33,748 nt of DNA from Candidatus Thorarchaeota archaeon. GTDB lineage: Archaea > Asgardarchaeota > Thorarchaeia > Thorarchaeales > Thorarchaeaceae. The notes below the pieces were generated by a model that made no database searches, was not told where the DNA came from, and saw only the letters and a list, made by a program, of their open reading frames with translations. Of the stretch, positions 1 through 9,176 are shown piece after piece (the stretch's first letter is position 1; each line of letters begins with the position of its first letter). Location of the stretch: assembly GCA_016840825.1 (NCBI GenBank), contig JAEORN010000011.1:1-33748 (forward strand). The letters run 5' to 3'. The position numbers and the translations under genes are program-made.

Positions 1-402
1 CGTTTATTACCCGGTGAAGATGTCCTAGAATCCTTGGAGGGTCTTGTTGTCGATAATGAGATACAAGGAGGACAGATTTCCTTGATAGGTGCGATATCTC
101 AAGCAAGACTAGGATACTTCGATTTAGAATCAAAGATTTACAGGCAAATATCAATAGATGAGGATGTAGAAGTAACAAGCTGTATAGGTAACATCTCAAG
201 ACTTGAAGACGGAACGCCTATTGTTCATGCACACATTGTAGTCGCAGACGAAAGTGGAAAGTCACATAGTGGACACCTAATGAAAGGATGCATCGTATCA
301 ATTACGATAGAGGTAGTGATCAATGTGTTTGAGGGTGGCCTTCTGCGGACAAAGGATGATCTAACAGGATTGAATTTGCTCAATCTACATTCGCATTCCT
401 GA
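1..402 (+). CDS. PPC/DUF296 domain protein, 5' end cut by window edge
   Basis: The reading frame is open from base 1, so the true start lies outside the window. The first visible residues (RLLPGEDVLESLE) are the usual beginning of the PPC fold, and the domain continues with GAISQARLGYFDLE and ends with the GHLM...GCIVSITIEVVI part. PPC (plants and prokaryotes conserved, DUF296) proteins form trimers. They are DNA-binding in plants as AT-hook proteins, but their prokaryotic role is largely unknown. The visible part is about 133 residues, which is nearly the whole family length, so probably only a few residues are missing. A TTG at 34 is a poor start because it would remove the first conserved strand. 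The 3' end overlaps the convergent HIT gene by 23 bases. Family assignment is confident; function is not assigned. Confidence 0.85.
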   Translation, partial: RLLPGEDVLESLEGLVVDNEIQGGQISLIGAISQARLGYFDLESKIYRQISIDEDVEVTSCIGNISRLEDGTPIVHAHIVVADESGKSHSGHLMKGCIVSITIEVVINVFEGGLLRTKDDLTGLNLLNLHSHS

Positions 403-814
403 TGGATGCTGCAATTCTCTCGAGTTCTTCACGGGGTGCCATAGCATCTCGATAGCCTGAAGGGAATCGAAAACCAAAGTCAGCTCCTGCACCTCGAGGT
501 ATAACATGAAAGTGGAGATGAGGGACCTCTTGACCTGCATGTTTGCCATTTGCCACTGTATTTAGTATCCCTACGCCTTCATAGAGAGAGGCAACTTTCC
601 GATCAAGAAGAGAGAGTTTGGTTATAAGATGCTCAAGAACCCTTGGATCAGCATCAAGCATGTTTGTGTAATGGTCTTTTGGAATAAGAAGACAATGTCC
701 CTCTGAAATTGGAAAGATATCCATAAATGCCATGCATACATCATCCTCAAATATTATAGTCGCTGGCATATCACCCTTCACTATTTTGCAGAAAATGCAA
801 TCTTGTTTGTTCAT
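380..814 (-). CDS. HIT (histidine triad) family hydrolase
   Basis: This is a histidine-triad nucleotide hydrolase/transferase of the HINT/Fhit-like superfamily, which acts on nucleoside phosphoramidates, dinucleoside polyphosphates or adenylylated compounds in the cytosol. The catalytic motif HLHFHVIP is at residues 99-106 with all three histidines. The N-terminus DCIFCKIVKGDMPA carries the CxxC (C6, C9) seen in zinc-binding members. At 144 aa it has the usual length. I chose the ATG at 814 because DCIFC then follows the start as in relatives; a GTG three codons upstream (823) is possible. No Shine-Dalgarno is visible, so the mRNA may be leaderless. The exact substrate cannot be told. Confidence 0.93.
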   Translation of the reverse strand: MNKQDCIFCKIVKGDMPATIIFEDDVCMAFMDIFPISEGHCLLIPKDHYTNMLDADPRVLEHLITKLSLLDRKVASLYEGVGILNTVANGKHAGQEVPHLHFHVIPRGAGADFGFRFPSGYRDAMAPREELERIAASIRNANVD

Positions 815-933
815 ACAATACACCCATACAAGATATTAGATAAACCGTTCGAATTGAATTATAGCTATCCCCGCAAGTCTCATTAGTTTATCTCACAAAA
901 AGCAGGAATGCTTGGGTATAGAAGGTGTACCAT

Positions 934-2100
934 TTGAGTGGACGAAGAAAACTAGTATACTTTGATCAGACCCAGAATGAAAGGGGACGCCTTGATTCAA
1001 CCTACTCGGACCTAGGAAGACTGCTCAAAGATAATGACTACGATGTGGAACCTTATACAGAGTTTATGATCCTCCCAAAGAATCTAGAACATTGTTCAGT
1101 GCTGGTTCTTGGTTGCCCGAATAGCTCAAAACTGAGACAGGCCGAAATAGATGCTCTAAAGAAGTTTGTAAGAAATGGAGGAGGATTATTTCTTCTCTCA
1201 CTATCGGGAGGAGACAGAGGACTAATGAACAATATGTCTAGCATCTCTGAAACATTCGGTATTGAGTTTGAGAATACAGCAGTAAAAGATGATAGAAACA
1301 ATGCGGGACTCCCTACTATGCCCTTGATTAAGGATTTCACCGGACACCCAGTCACAAAGGATATCAAAGATGTTCTACTCCCTTCAGCCTGCTCACTCAG
1401 AGTTGCTGAGAAAGTTAATATCGTTGCCAAGACTTCAGATACTGCAGACCCACCAAGTAAACCAATAATTGCTGCTGCTCAATTCGGTAAAGGTAAGGTC
1501 ATCTGTTCAGGCAGTTATGAGATATTTCGAAGAGGGGGAGGATTAAAACATCCTGGAAATGTGCAATTCGCTTTGAATGCCTTCCTGTGGTTGAGTGGAG
1601 GTGCAATGGAAACTATTGAAGAAGAGGAGGTGATTCTTGTGTCAGAAGAGCAAGTAGAAAAATCTGCAACTAAACCTGCGGTTGCATCAAAAGAAATGGA
1701 ACAGACATTACGTAGATTGGTAAACGCAGTTTTTGATTTACAGAAGGATATTGGTAAATTGACCAAAGAAATATCTCAGGTGGATGAAAATATCGCACAT
1801 CTACGAAACCAATTCCAAGATTTTGCGGAGAAGACACAAGAACAACTTGGAATGATGATACCTTCGAAGCAATTCAAAACTGACGACGAGAACAAAGCAG
1901 CAACGCTGGAAATGGACATCAAGTCATTAGAAGCTGAGCTTCGTTCAGTAGAACAACTTCAAGAGCATATAGAGCAACGGCATTATTCAGGTGCGATGCC
2001 TCAAGAAGCTTATGATGAGCAATCACAGAAGCTAATAGAACGGATAGAAAGCCTCTCAAAGAAGATCGAGAAGAAGAAAGAAGAATTTGGAAGTCTATGA
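934..2100 (+). CDS. Cytosolic GIFT-domain (IFT52/GldG-like) protein with coiled-coil C-terminus
   Basis: Residues about 5-222 form an alpha/beta domain of the GIFT type (named from GldG and IFT52; glutamine-amidotransferase-like, no enzyme nucleophile evident). The visible pattern is KLVYFDQTQNERG, then VLVLGCPNSSKLRQAEIDALKKFV, RNGGGLFLLSLSGG, and SETFGIEFENTAV. Residues about 253-385 are strongly heptad-like and charged, ending in a SHOCT-like helical hairpin (SGAMPQEAYDEQSQKL) and a Lys/Glu tail. There is no signal peptide or membrane segment, so it should be cytosolic. A TTG at 934 is the likely start because GAAGGTG lies six bases upstream; the GTG at 925 overlaps that ribosome site. The domain call comes from recalled family patterns. 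The cellular role is unknown; scaffolding is an inference from the coiled coil. Confidence 0.7.
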   Translation: MSGRRKLVYFDQTQNERGRLDSTYSDLGRLLKDNDYDVEPYTEFMILPKNLEHCSVLVLGCPNSSKLRQAEIDALKKFVRNGGGLFLLSLSGGDRGLMNNMSSISETFGIEFENTAVKDDRNNAGLPTMPLIKDFTGHPVTKDIKDVLLPSACSLRVAEKVNIVAKTSDTADPPSKPIIAAAQFGKGKVICSGSYEIFRRGGGLKHPGNVQFALNAFLWLSGGAMETIEEEEVILVSEEQVEKSATKPAVASKEMEQTLRRLVNAVFDLQKDIGKLTKEISQVDENIAHLRNQFQDFAEKTQEQLGMMIPSKQFKTDDENKAATLEMDIKSLEAELRSVEQLQEHIEQRHYSGAMPQEAYDEQSQKLIERIESLSKKIEKKKEEFGSL

Positions 2101-2124
2101 GTCATCTAGATGGATCGCATTTGC

Positions 2125-3936
2125 CTAAAGTCGAACTATCTCCCCATTCCGTCGTACCCTGACTTTCATGGATATTGAACTAAGATGTTCAATTTCATAG
2201 GTAATCGTTTCATTCTTGTTTTTGATGGATATGCTGTGACTCAAGTATGAAAGATTATCTTCATCAGAAGACCATGTTCTTGCTGACTTCTCAGATACTA
2301 ACTGGCTGTTAAGATAGAGTTGAGACTGCAATGTTTTCTGCCTTCTAAATAATTGGTCGAGAGCACCGATGAATCGTATCTTCAAAATGTCATCGTCGAG
2401 TAACACCAGCTTTTCTTGAAAGGGACCTCTTGTTTCTCTCATGTAGGCAATCCTTTCACTCAATGGCCGAAGTTTCTTGGAAAGAGTCCTTTTCATCCAT
2501 CTAACAGGAGTAGTAATTACAAGCCAGAATGCTCCGATTTTGTCAGCTAGGACATATGATATGAAAATAAGAAGAACTGGAAACAAGTAAATCGACCTAC
2601 TGGGTATCATTATTGCTAAAGCGAGAGCCCAAGGTAGAATGAGCATAGAGTATGAGAACGGAACTCGATCATCTTCGCTTGTTATCATTCTAGCAGAAGA
2701 GAATATTGAGAAGAATGGTGCGAATAGGACAAAATAGTACTTGTACACTCCACGAGGACCCATTAAATGAACCCATAGCATCAATATCATAGCTAGGAAC
2801 AATAATCGGCGCATATAGTAGATTGATCTATCACTGGATTTCCGTTCAAGTAGCATAAATCCGAATATAGCCATTACACCGAAGGTCAACAAGAAACCAT
2901 AGTAAACAAAAAGATCTAGAATCATTGCAATCCCTGGTAAGCCTGCTGCAACAGGAAGCACTTGAAATCTGATAGGACTACCATATCCTGGTAACTCTGT
3001 GAAAGAGTCGAGTGGGAAACCTCCTGCAGCCAGTGATAGATTGTTCAAGAACCAAGGGGTGGCAATGATGTACGGAAGAAAAACAGCTAAAACGAAGCTA
3101 AGAACAAGTGCAACACTTCCCATGAATCCCCTCAAATCAAAGTAGCTCCGTGCAAAGGCGAATATGCTCATCTTCCGTCGTTGTTCCTTCATCTCTTCAG
3201 ATTCAGGTGGTTGTTGACGTACGACGAGATATACTATTAGAGGAATTCCAAGAAACCAAGCAGTCTGTTTGAAGAGAGCTGCACATACGATAAGAATTGT
3301 GCCTGTATGTTTTCGTCCTTTAATCAACATGTAAAATCCACAAAAGAAGAAGAAGATAAAGGGAGCTGGATTTAGCCAGATGAATAAAGTGTAGTATAGT
3401 GTTAATGGATTGAACAGGTACGTAAATGCTGCAACTTCACCAACACGTCGATTTTTTGATAGCTCTCGTGCGATTCCATAAACAGGAAAAACTGTAAGAT
3501 AGCCAAATGATGCTATTAGTAGGCCAATGCCCCAGTTGTCAACAGGCAATGCAATCCCAGCGGCATAGAGATATGCGTAAAAGGGAGGGAACATGTAAGC
3601 TCCATTCTCGTTTGTATAGCCTCTCAAGATTATATATCCGAAGTCAGCGTCATAGGGTAAGACACCTCTTAGTATGTTATGACCCCAGTGCACGTAGTAA
3701 AAGCTATAGTCCGTATATCCCTCGAATTGAATTGAAACTGAAAGTCCAAAAATATCGACGACATCGTTCCCGAGCCACACTCCACGAGTGCGCCAAAATG
3801 ATGTGTCCATATAATCTGCAACTGCAAGATTAAATATTGCAATCCAAACTTGAAGAGCTACTACCAATATCAATAGAAATAGCAGATTTTCAAATACAAA
3901 TTTGACTGCCCTATCGGTTTTTGGTAAATTGCTCAT
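2125..3936 (-). CDS. GT-C-type polytopic membrane glycosyltransferase, putative
   Basis: This 603-residue integral membrane protein has roughly ten to twelve hydrophobic segments between residues 13 and 475, followed by a soluble, mostly charged tail of about 120 residues. After the first membrane segment comes a long polar loop with TDYSFYYVHWGH and LRGVLPYDADFG, then MFPPFYAYLYAAG. An acidic first loop followed by a PPF/Y element is the layout of GT-C enzymes (mannosyltransferase/GT87/Gpi18-like), which use lipid-linked sugars. The predicted role is polyisoprenyl-sugar-dependent glycosyl transfer to a lipid or protein on the cell surface. It lies 57 bases after rad50 with AAGGA before its ATG, so it may be read through from the repair operon, but a functional link is not implied. 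Sugar and acceptor are unknown. Confidence 0.6.
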   Translation of the reverse strand: MSNLPKTDRAVKFVFENLLFLLILVVALQVWIAIFNLAVADYMDTSFWRTRGVWLGNDVVDIFGLSVSIQFEGYTDYSFYYVHWGHNILRGVLPYDADFGYIILRGYTNENGAYMFPPFYAYLYAAGIALPVDNWGIGLLIASFGYLTVFPVYGIARELSKNRRVGEVAAFTYLFNPLTLYYTLFIWLNPAPFIFFFFCGFYMLIKGRKHTGTILIVCAALFKQTAWFLGIPLIVYLVVRQQPPESEEMKEQRRKMSIFAFARSYFDLRGFMGSVALVLSFVLAVFLPYIIATPWFLNNLSLAAGGFPLDSFTELPGYGSPIRFQVLPVAAGLPGIAMILDLFVYYGFLLTFGVMAIFGFMLLERKSSDRSIYYMRRLLFLAMILMLWVHLMGPRGVYKYYFVLFAPFFSIFSSARMITSEDDRVPFSYSMLILPWALALAIMIPSRSIYLFPVLLIFISYVLADKIGAFWLVITTPVRWMKRTLSKKLRPLSERIAYMRETRGPFQEKLVLLDDDILKIRFIGALDQLFRRQKTLQSQLYLNSQLVSEKSARTWSSDEDNLSYLSHSISIKNKNETITYEIEHLSSISMKVRVRRNGEIVRL

Positions 3937-3993
3937 GGTTCCTTGTTCTTAGAGCGCTACTGATTAACTCTTTCCTTTGCAGAAGCATGGCTT

Positions 3994-6078
3994 TCATTCA
4001 TCAGAACTAGAGTGGAGGACTGCGATACTGGAAGCGCCAGTCTTACTTACATCTATGACTGGAACTCCCTCCCACGATTGAATATCAGTATGGGTAATGA
4101 GAAAGATTTGTTGGAATGACTGATCATTCAAGAGATTCTGAACCACGGATAATCGTCTTTGTCTATCTAAACCCCCGAGGGGTTCATCTAGAAGAACACA
4201 ACGCACCCTTGGTGAGATCGCAGGACTCTCTTTTAGAGGGCGAATCGCGCTCATAGTGCGGCTAATCCCCAATCTTAGAGCCAAACTGACTGCGGTTCTA
4301 TCACCATAGCTTAATTGTGAGGTTTTCTTCGTTGCATTATCTCGTTTATCTTGGATCTTCAAAAGAAGACCAGCACCACCTCTCCCAGATGCCTTAGTAG
4401 GAATCAAATCGACTCCAGAGTATTGATCATTAGTAAAGGCTCGGACATAGGGATTTGTGGCACCTCTTACAATTCCAATGAGTCTCTTCTGAATAACATA
4501 GTCAGCTAGGAAACCACTTACCAATTTCCTTCGGATGTATTGAGTATGCTCTCGGAGAGATTTTAGATTCTCCATTTCAGCTCCTATGTTTTTCATGGAA
4601 ATGATATCTTCACTGAGTTTTTTGATCCGCAATTCTTCCTCTTGAATAGAGTCCTCAATTGATTTGTACTCACTCTCCAGTGATTTGAGGTCTCCTTCTA
4701 GACGAGTCAATTTCCTATGTAACTCGCTAATGTCCTTAGATTCGTATTTCTTCAGCAATGTATCAATGCTTTTTATGCCAGCTTCGGTCATTGCTTTTTG
4801 TAAGTCATTCTTAGCTTCATCTGATCGCTTTTCTAAAAGATCCACTTCTTTCTGTAAGTCAATGACTCGACCAATCGCATCGATGAGTTTGCTTATCTCA
4901 ATCTTCTTCTCTGAAGCTTCACGAGCACTACTAGACAAGTCCTCTCGTTTCCTCTTCAATTCTTCAGCTCGAGAGATTGCATTCTTGATTGTTTCCTTAT
5001 ACTCAGCAAGAATCTTGTTCATTTCTTCAACTGTCATAGGTTTAGAGCATGTGGGACACTTTGCCTCATCTTCGCCAGATTGAAGAATTTCAGATGCTTT
5101 CTGGAGTCGTTTGCCCTCACCTAATAGAGAACCAACCTCAAAATCTAGCTCAGAGATCTCTTCTTTCAGCTGCTCCTCAGTTGCGTCAATCTTCTCTGAT
5201 TGTTTCTTCAGTGATGCCATTCTTGCTAGTACAAGCTTTTCATCTGCAGATAGCAAACCTTCGTCCTTGCTAAGCTCGGTATCACGCATCCTGACAGCCC
5301 GTTCATAGTCAGATGTTATCTTCTCAATATCCTGTTGAAGAGAGTAAAGCTTCTCAAGCATTTCAGATTCAGGCATTTTCTTTAATGCCTTCTCTGCGTC
5401 CTTCACCTGTTTCCCTTTCTCGACTAGCAATCCTTTCTGAGTTTGTATCTTTGTTCTTGACTCCTCGATCTTCTGTTTGATATACTCGGGATTTGTATAA
5501 TCATATTCCAATGCATTATATCGGTTATTCAAATCATTCTCAAGATTTCTAAGCTGGTCTTCCATCTTTTCAAGTAGAGCCAGATTATAAACTTCAACTA
5601 GCATTCCACGAAGCACTGATGGTGTGGCATTGGCGATAAGAGCTACCTCTCCTTGCCGTACAAGTAATGTATTCAATGCTTGTTTAGAGCTGATATTCAG
5701 TATTGACTCAATCTCTGTTTCTACTGTTCGTGTTTTGTCAGCCGCCCTTTTCCAGGTTGAATTGGATTGATGATAGAGAATTACATTCATTCCACTCGCA
5801 GAATCATATGACCGCTCAATTTTGTATCGATGTCCACTCACTTCAAAGATGAGAGTGACTTTGCAGAAGGATGAGGAAAAACTGACTAATTCATCATTTG
5901 TTAGGTCGACAACAGTGGGACCCCAGATTGCCCAAAGAATCGCTTCGAATAGGGATGACTTACCGGTTGAATTCGGACCTTTGATTAAAATCAGACCATC
6001 AGGTAGCTCGCCTTCCTGTGGTACTGTCAAATTCCTGAACGGCTTGAAGTTCTGAATCTCAATTGAAAGTATCTTCAA
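3994..6078 (-). CDS. rad50: Rad50-like SMC-family ATPase of the Mre11-Rad50 complex
   Basis: ATP-binding partner of Mre11 in DNA double-strand break end processing. Visible parts are Walker A GPNSTGKSS (34-42), the Q-loop region VRQGE (140-144), two long coiled-coil arms, the zinc hook CPTC (C341, C344) at the turn, the ABC signature LSYGDRTA (589-596), Walker B VRCVLLDEPLGGLD (625-638) and the H-loop THTD (662-665). At 694 aa it is shorter than the roughly 880 aa of well-studied archaeal Rad50, mainly in the arms. The signature has Y where LSGGE has its first G, and D for E. The TTG start overlaps the mre11 stop (TTGA) and has GAGGAGGG six bases upstream, which supports it and suggests translational coupling. 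Identity is confident from motifs plus context. Confidence 0.95.
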   Translation of the reverse strand: MKILSIEIQNFKPFRNLTVPQEGELPDGLILIKGPNSTGKSSLFEAILWAIWGPTVVDLTNDELVSFSSSFCKVTLIFEVSGHRYKIERSYDSASGMNVILYHQSNSTWKRAADKTRTVETEIESILNISSKQALNTLLVRQGEVALIANATPSVLRGMLVEVYNLALLEKMEDQLRNLENDLNNRYNALEYDYTNPEYIKQKIEESRTKIQTQKGLLVEKGKQVKDAEKALKKMPESEMLEKLYSLQQDIEKITSDYERAVRMRDTELSKDEGLLSADEKLVLARMASLKKQSEKIDATEEQLKEEISELDFEVGSLLGEGKRLQKASEILQSGEDEAKCPTCSKPMTVEEMNKILAEYKETIKNAISRAEELKRKREDLSSSAREASEKKIEISKLIDAIGRVIDLQKEVDLLEKRSDEAKNDLQKAMTEAGIKSIDTLLKKYESKDISELHRKLTRLEGDLKSLESEYKSIEDSIQEEELRIKKLSEDIISMKNIGAEMENLKSLREHTQYIRRKLVSGFLADYVIQKRLIGIVRGATNPYVRAFTNDQYSGVDLIPTKASGRGGAGLLLKIQDKRDNATKKTSQLSYGDRTAVSLALRLGISRTMSAIRPLKESPAISPRVRCVLLDEPLGGLDRQRRLSVVQNLLNDQSFQQIFLITHTDIQSWEGVPVIDVSKTGASSIAVLHSSSDE

Positions 6079-7385
6079 TCAGATCCCTCCTCAGTAATCG
6101 ACTCAAGAGTCATCTTATCATCATCTTGAGCAACTGTTTTCTTCAAGGCCTTGACTGCTATCTTTGTCAACAATGACGAGTCAAAGGTTTCTTCAACTTT
6201 AACGGTCGCAAGGTAATCTAGAAAATCGTGTTCGGGATCTTCGATAAGATATTCCGATTCGATCTCTGGATATGCAGCTGGGTCATGCTCAATAGTGGGG
6301 GCTCGGACGGACCATTTGATTTGAACCAAATTATATTCCGATTCATTTCCTAGAGCTTTCAGTCTGAAAGCCTCTAAAGCAATACTCAGATCGACGTTAT
6401 TGACCTTTGAAGAAGACCCATCCAATACGATTCTGATTCTAGCTGCAGTTTTAGAATCCCATTGAGATTTTAGCCCCAATTTTTCAAGAAGTTCACGGAC
6501 CTTCTCCATGACAGACTCAACAGAATCTTCTAGATCAATGGCTATCCTCTCGTTGAACACGGGACGAATGAAATCGAGGTGCCTCTCAGTGACTGTGAGT
6601 TCGTGGTCATCAGCAATATCGATGACTAGAAATCCCTTTTGATGCTTGATTTCATCAAAACGCCATCTTTCAGGTGCGCCTGCATACCATGCATTCTTTG
6701 CATGCCTGTGCTGATGATGGTCGTGACCAAGTGCTATGTAGTTGTATGGATGTGAGAATATTGCAGGATATAGCGTTTCATCTAAATCCATACCGTGAGC
6801 GACAGCAATTGATGGACGTTTTGAAATGGGCTTCTGATGAGTTAGAATCCAATCATTGAATTTGTCAGTAAGTCCAGATGAATCAAGAACATTCTTCTCA
6901 AGAAATGGAAAACAATAGACATCTAAATGCTCCAGATTCTTTACTAAAGGTCTGCCAGCCGAGAATGCCTTCTTTAGCTCTTGCTGAGTAGCGATTAATA
7001 GTCCGGGAACAGCAATGCGTAAGGTATCTAGCAATGATACTTCCAATGAACGATATAATCCATGATTGCCTTCAATGATAAGAACTGGAATTCCCGTCGA
7101 TTCGATGAATTTTCTCAGAATAGAGATTGCTACCTCTTGTGCAACCACTGGAGGCTGTAGAGGATTACCTTCCCATGGAGAATTGTATAGATCACCTGAA
7201 TGCACAACAAGATCAACAGGAGGATCTAATTCCGCGATAATCGAGAAGAGCTCCTCAAATCTCTCATAATAGTCATTCTCAAGAAGTTGTGTTCTCATCT
7301 CAACTCCCCAAGCATTTTGCTTTATACCATCTCGGGGTCTTGTTCCGAGATGGGTATCAGAGATATGAGCTATTCTTACAGGCAT
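6075..7385 (-). CDS. mre11: Mre11-like DNA double-strand break nuclease
   Basis: Calcineurin-like phosphoesterase acting as Mn-dependent nuclease with Rad50. The five phosphodiesterase motifs are present: D10 and H12 (ISDTHLG), D65 (HSGDLY), N107 and H108 (EGNHG), H197 (AHGMD) and H221/H223 (GHDHHQH). All expected metal ligands are therefore kept; the residue after NH is G instead of the usual D/E, which is not itself a ligand. An insertion of about 15 residues lies between the first two motifs. Residues beyond about 290 form the capping and Rad50-binding part. GAGGAA stands six bases before the ATG. It is ten bases after herA and overlaps rad50, so the four genes are a single operon for 5'-end resection before homologous recombination. 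Confidence 0.95.
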   Translation of the reverse strand: MPVRIAHISDTHLGTRPRDGIKQNAWGVEMRTQLLENDYYERFEELFSIIAELDPPVDLVVHSGDLYNSPWEGNPLQPPVVAQEVAISILRKFIESTGIPVLIIEGNHGLYRSLEVSLLDTLRIAVPGLLIATQQELKKAFSAGRPLVKNLEHLDVYCFPFLEKNVLDSSGLTDKFNDWILTHQKPISKRPSIAVAHGMDLDETLYPAIFSHPYNYIALGHDHHQHRHAKNAWYAGAPERWRFDEIKHQKGFLVIDIADDHELTVTERHLDFIRPVFNERIAIDLEDSVESVMEKVRELLEKLGLKSQWDSKTAARIRIVLDGSSSKVNNVDLSIALEAFRLKALGNESEYNLVQIKWSVRAPTIEHDPAAYPEIESEYLIEDPEHDFLDYLATVKVEETFDSSLLTKIAVKALKKTVAQDDDKMTLESITEEGSD

Positions 7386-7395
7386 TCACGTTTCC

Positions 7396-9159
7396 TCAGA
7401 TTTCATGCTTCTCTTCTTTCTTCTTTGTACCTTTTGACTTGTATTTGCTGCGGTCACGATCGAATACTGCATCAAATAGAGGTATCTTAACAGGAAGTGG
7501 CAACTCCCGATAGGATGCAGTTAGCAGTGCCTCACCACGGGACATGACTCTGAACTCATTCTCAAATCCTGTGATATTTACACTTGCATTTTCAATACAC
7601 GCTCGAATCTCACGTTCATTTCCCAGTCGAAGATTAATTTCTGTATTCATTTGGGAGAGAATGACATTATCAAGAACACTAACCTGTTGACTAACAACCA
7701 GCAATCCAATATTGAATTTACGACCTTGACGAGAGATATCCTTGAATACCGACTGTCCCCTCATTAGTTCAGGATTCAGAATAGAAGGGGCTTCTTCTAC
7801 TGTTATCTGAATGACAGGAAGGCTACGAGGGTCTCTTGTTGGAGTGTCATCTGATGCACCGGATGTCCCATAATATGTCCTTGCTTTTGAACGGACGCGG
7901 CTAAAGAATGGATTGGGTAATCTCATTCCAGCTTGTCGATCGAAATCTCCTAGTGTGCCACTGCTTTTCAAGGCGCGTCTCATATCAGAGAGCGTACGAG
8001 TTACAATAGTCGTGAGCAGAAATTGTTCTTGATCACTCATCAAACTCGTATTCACAACAAGGACTCTTCCTGTTTCCATTGCTTCGAATATATGATCAAG
8101 TACTGATGAACCAGTTTCTTGAAAAATGGGACTGCGCTCAACAAATCGTAGGCGTCTTTGTACAGCCTTCAATGTGCCTTGAGGTGTCCCAGACGGGTCT
8201 TCATCCATTCCAAGAATCTCAGAAATCCAATCCTCCCTTTTTGATCCATATATTGAGTCAATGAATGCAGACATCTGGGGTGTAAATTCCATTATTGAAT
8301 ACAGGTCACGAGGTTGGATTTCATTCCATAGAATGCATATCTCTTTGCCATACCTTCTAATTTCGCGCTGCGTAGCAGATAGATGTGTAGTCAGATAGTA
8401 GAAATCACCTAATACCTGCTTCCTAGTAGACTCATCCATGGATTCAACAATATCTTGTATTCCGTACCTATCGGTCCCTTTGGCAAACTCATCATGTGGA
8501 TCAATACAGAAAGCAGAGATTTTTGATGTATCCCCTCTAAGACCTTGATTTATTTCTAAATTTGTATCAATCATTGATTTTATGAGAACCATCATTAGGT
8601 TACTCTTTCCAGCACCTGTGGACCCAAAGATACCAAGATGCATTGGTAGGAATTTTGCAGGAACACGCACTGGAACATCGAGAGCTTCTTCACCAATCTG
8701 AAGATCTCCAATATAGACCTCCCCATTAGTCTGATCCTCAAGCATTTCCAGAACATGTGAATCAGAGGTCCCTTTCAAAGGACGGTAGACATCAGCTAGA
8801 TGGTCTGGCAACCTTCTAGGAGACTTAAATGTCCAAGTTTCTTTGATCTTTTCTGCATATCCAAGCATTTTCCCCCCGACTTGTAGCAACATGTTTCGTT
8901 CAATGCCAGAAAGGTACGAGTCTCCTTCAACCATTAGAGTGCTAGCAACTCGAGCGATATCATCAACCTGTCGCAGGTAATTTTGGAGTCCTAAAACTCT
9001 GAAGAAGAATACTCTTTCATGTCCATCACGACAAGAGTATATCAGAAATATTTCTCCAACGCTCACATCACGGTTGCTACCCATGATGCCAAGCATAGTT
9101 TGGTCTCCTACTCCAACCTTGCCATAATGTTCTCCCAATTCATCTTTATTCAATGTCAT
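7396..9159 (-). CDS. herA: HerA hexameric DNA translocase/helicase
   Basis: Bipolar hexameric FtsK/VirB4-type ATPase that drives NurA nuclease in DNA end resection. An N-terminal HAS-barrel-like beta domain (about 1-170) is followed by Walker A GSTGAGKSN (about residues 180-188), Walker B FCIDPHDEF (about 217-225), and the C-terminal sensor region VVSQQVSVLDNVILSQMNTEINLRL. This matches the usual archaeal HerA order at near-normal length (587 aa). A GTG at 9168 gives three more residues, but it sits inside a GGAGTGA ribosome site placed five to eight bases before the ATG at 9159, so the ATG is preferred. It follows nurA by about 17 bases and precedes mre11 by ten. Identity is confident. Confidence 0.95.
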   Translation of the reverse strand: MTLNKDELGEHYGKVGVGDQTMLGIMGSNRDVSVGEIFLIYSCRDGHERVFFFRVLGLQNYLRQVDDIARVASTLMVEGDSYLSGIERNMLLQVGGKMLGYAEKIKETWTFKSPRRLPDHLADVYRPLKGTSDSHVLEMLEDQTNGEVYIGDLQIGEEALDVPVRVPAKFLPMHLGIFGSTGAGKSNLMMVLIKSMIDTNLEINQGLRGDTSKISAFCIDPHDEFAKGTDRYGIQDIVESMDESTRKQVLGDFYYLTTHLSATQREIRRYGKEICILWNEIQPRDLYSIMEFTPQMSAFIDSIYGSKREDWISEILGMDEDPSGTPQGTLKAVQRRLRFVERSPIFQETGSSVLDHIFEAMETGRVLVVNTSLMSDQEQFLLTTIVTRTLSDMRRALKSSGTLGDFDRQAGMRLPNPFFSRVRSKARTYYGTSGASDDTPTRDPRSLPVIQITVEEAPSILNPELMRGQSVFKDISRQGRKFNIGLLVVSQQVSVLDNVILSQMNTEINLRLGNEREIRACIENASVNITGFENEFRVMSRGEALLTASYRELPLPVKIPLFDAVFDRDRSKYKSKGTKKKEEKHEI

Positions 9160-9176
9160 TTTCTTCACTCCAATAA

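Noticed and set aside
4664..5308. Several plus-strand open frames inside rad50
   Set aside because: They are Ser/Leu-rich shadows of the Rad50 coiled coil with no ribosome sites or recognisable motifs.
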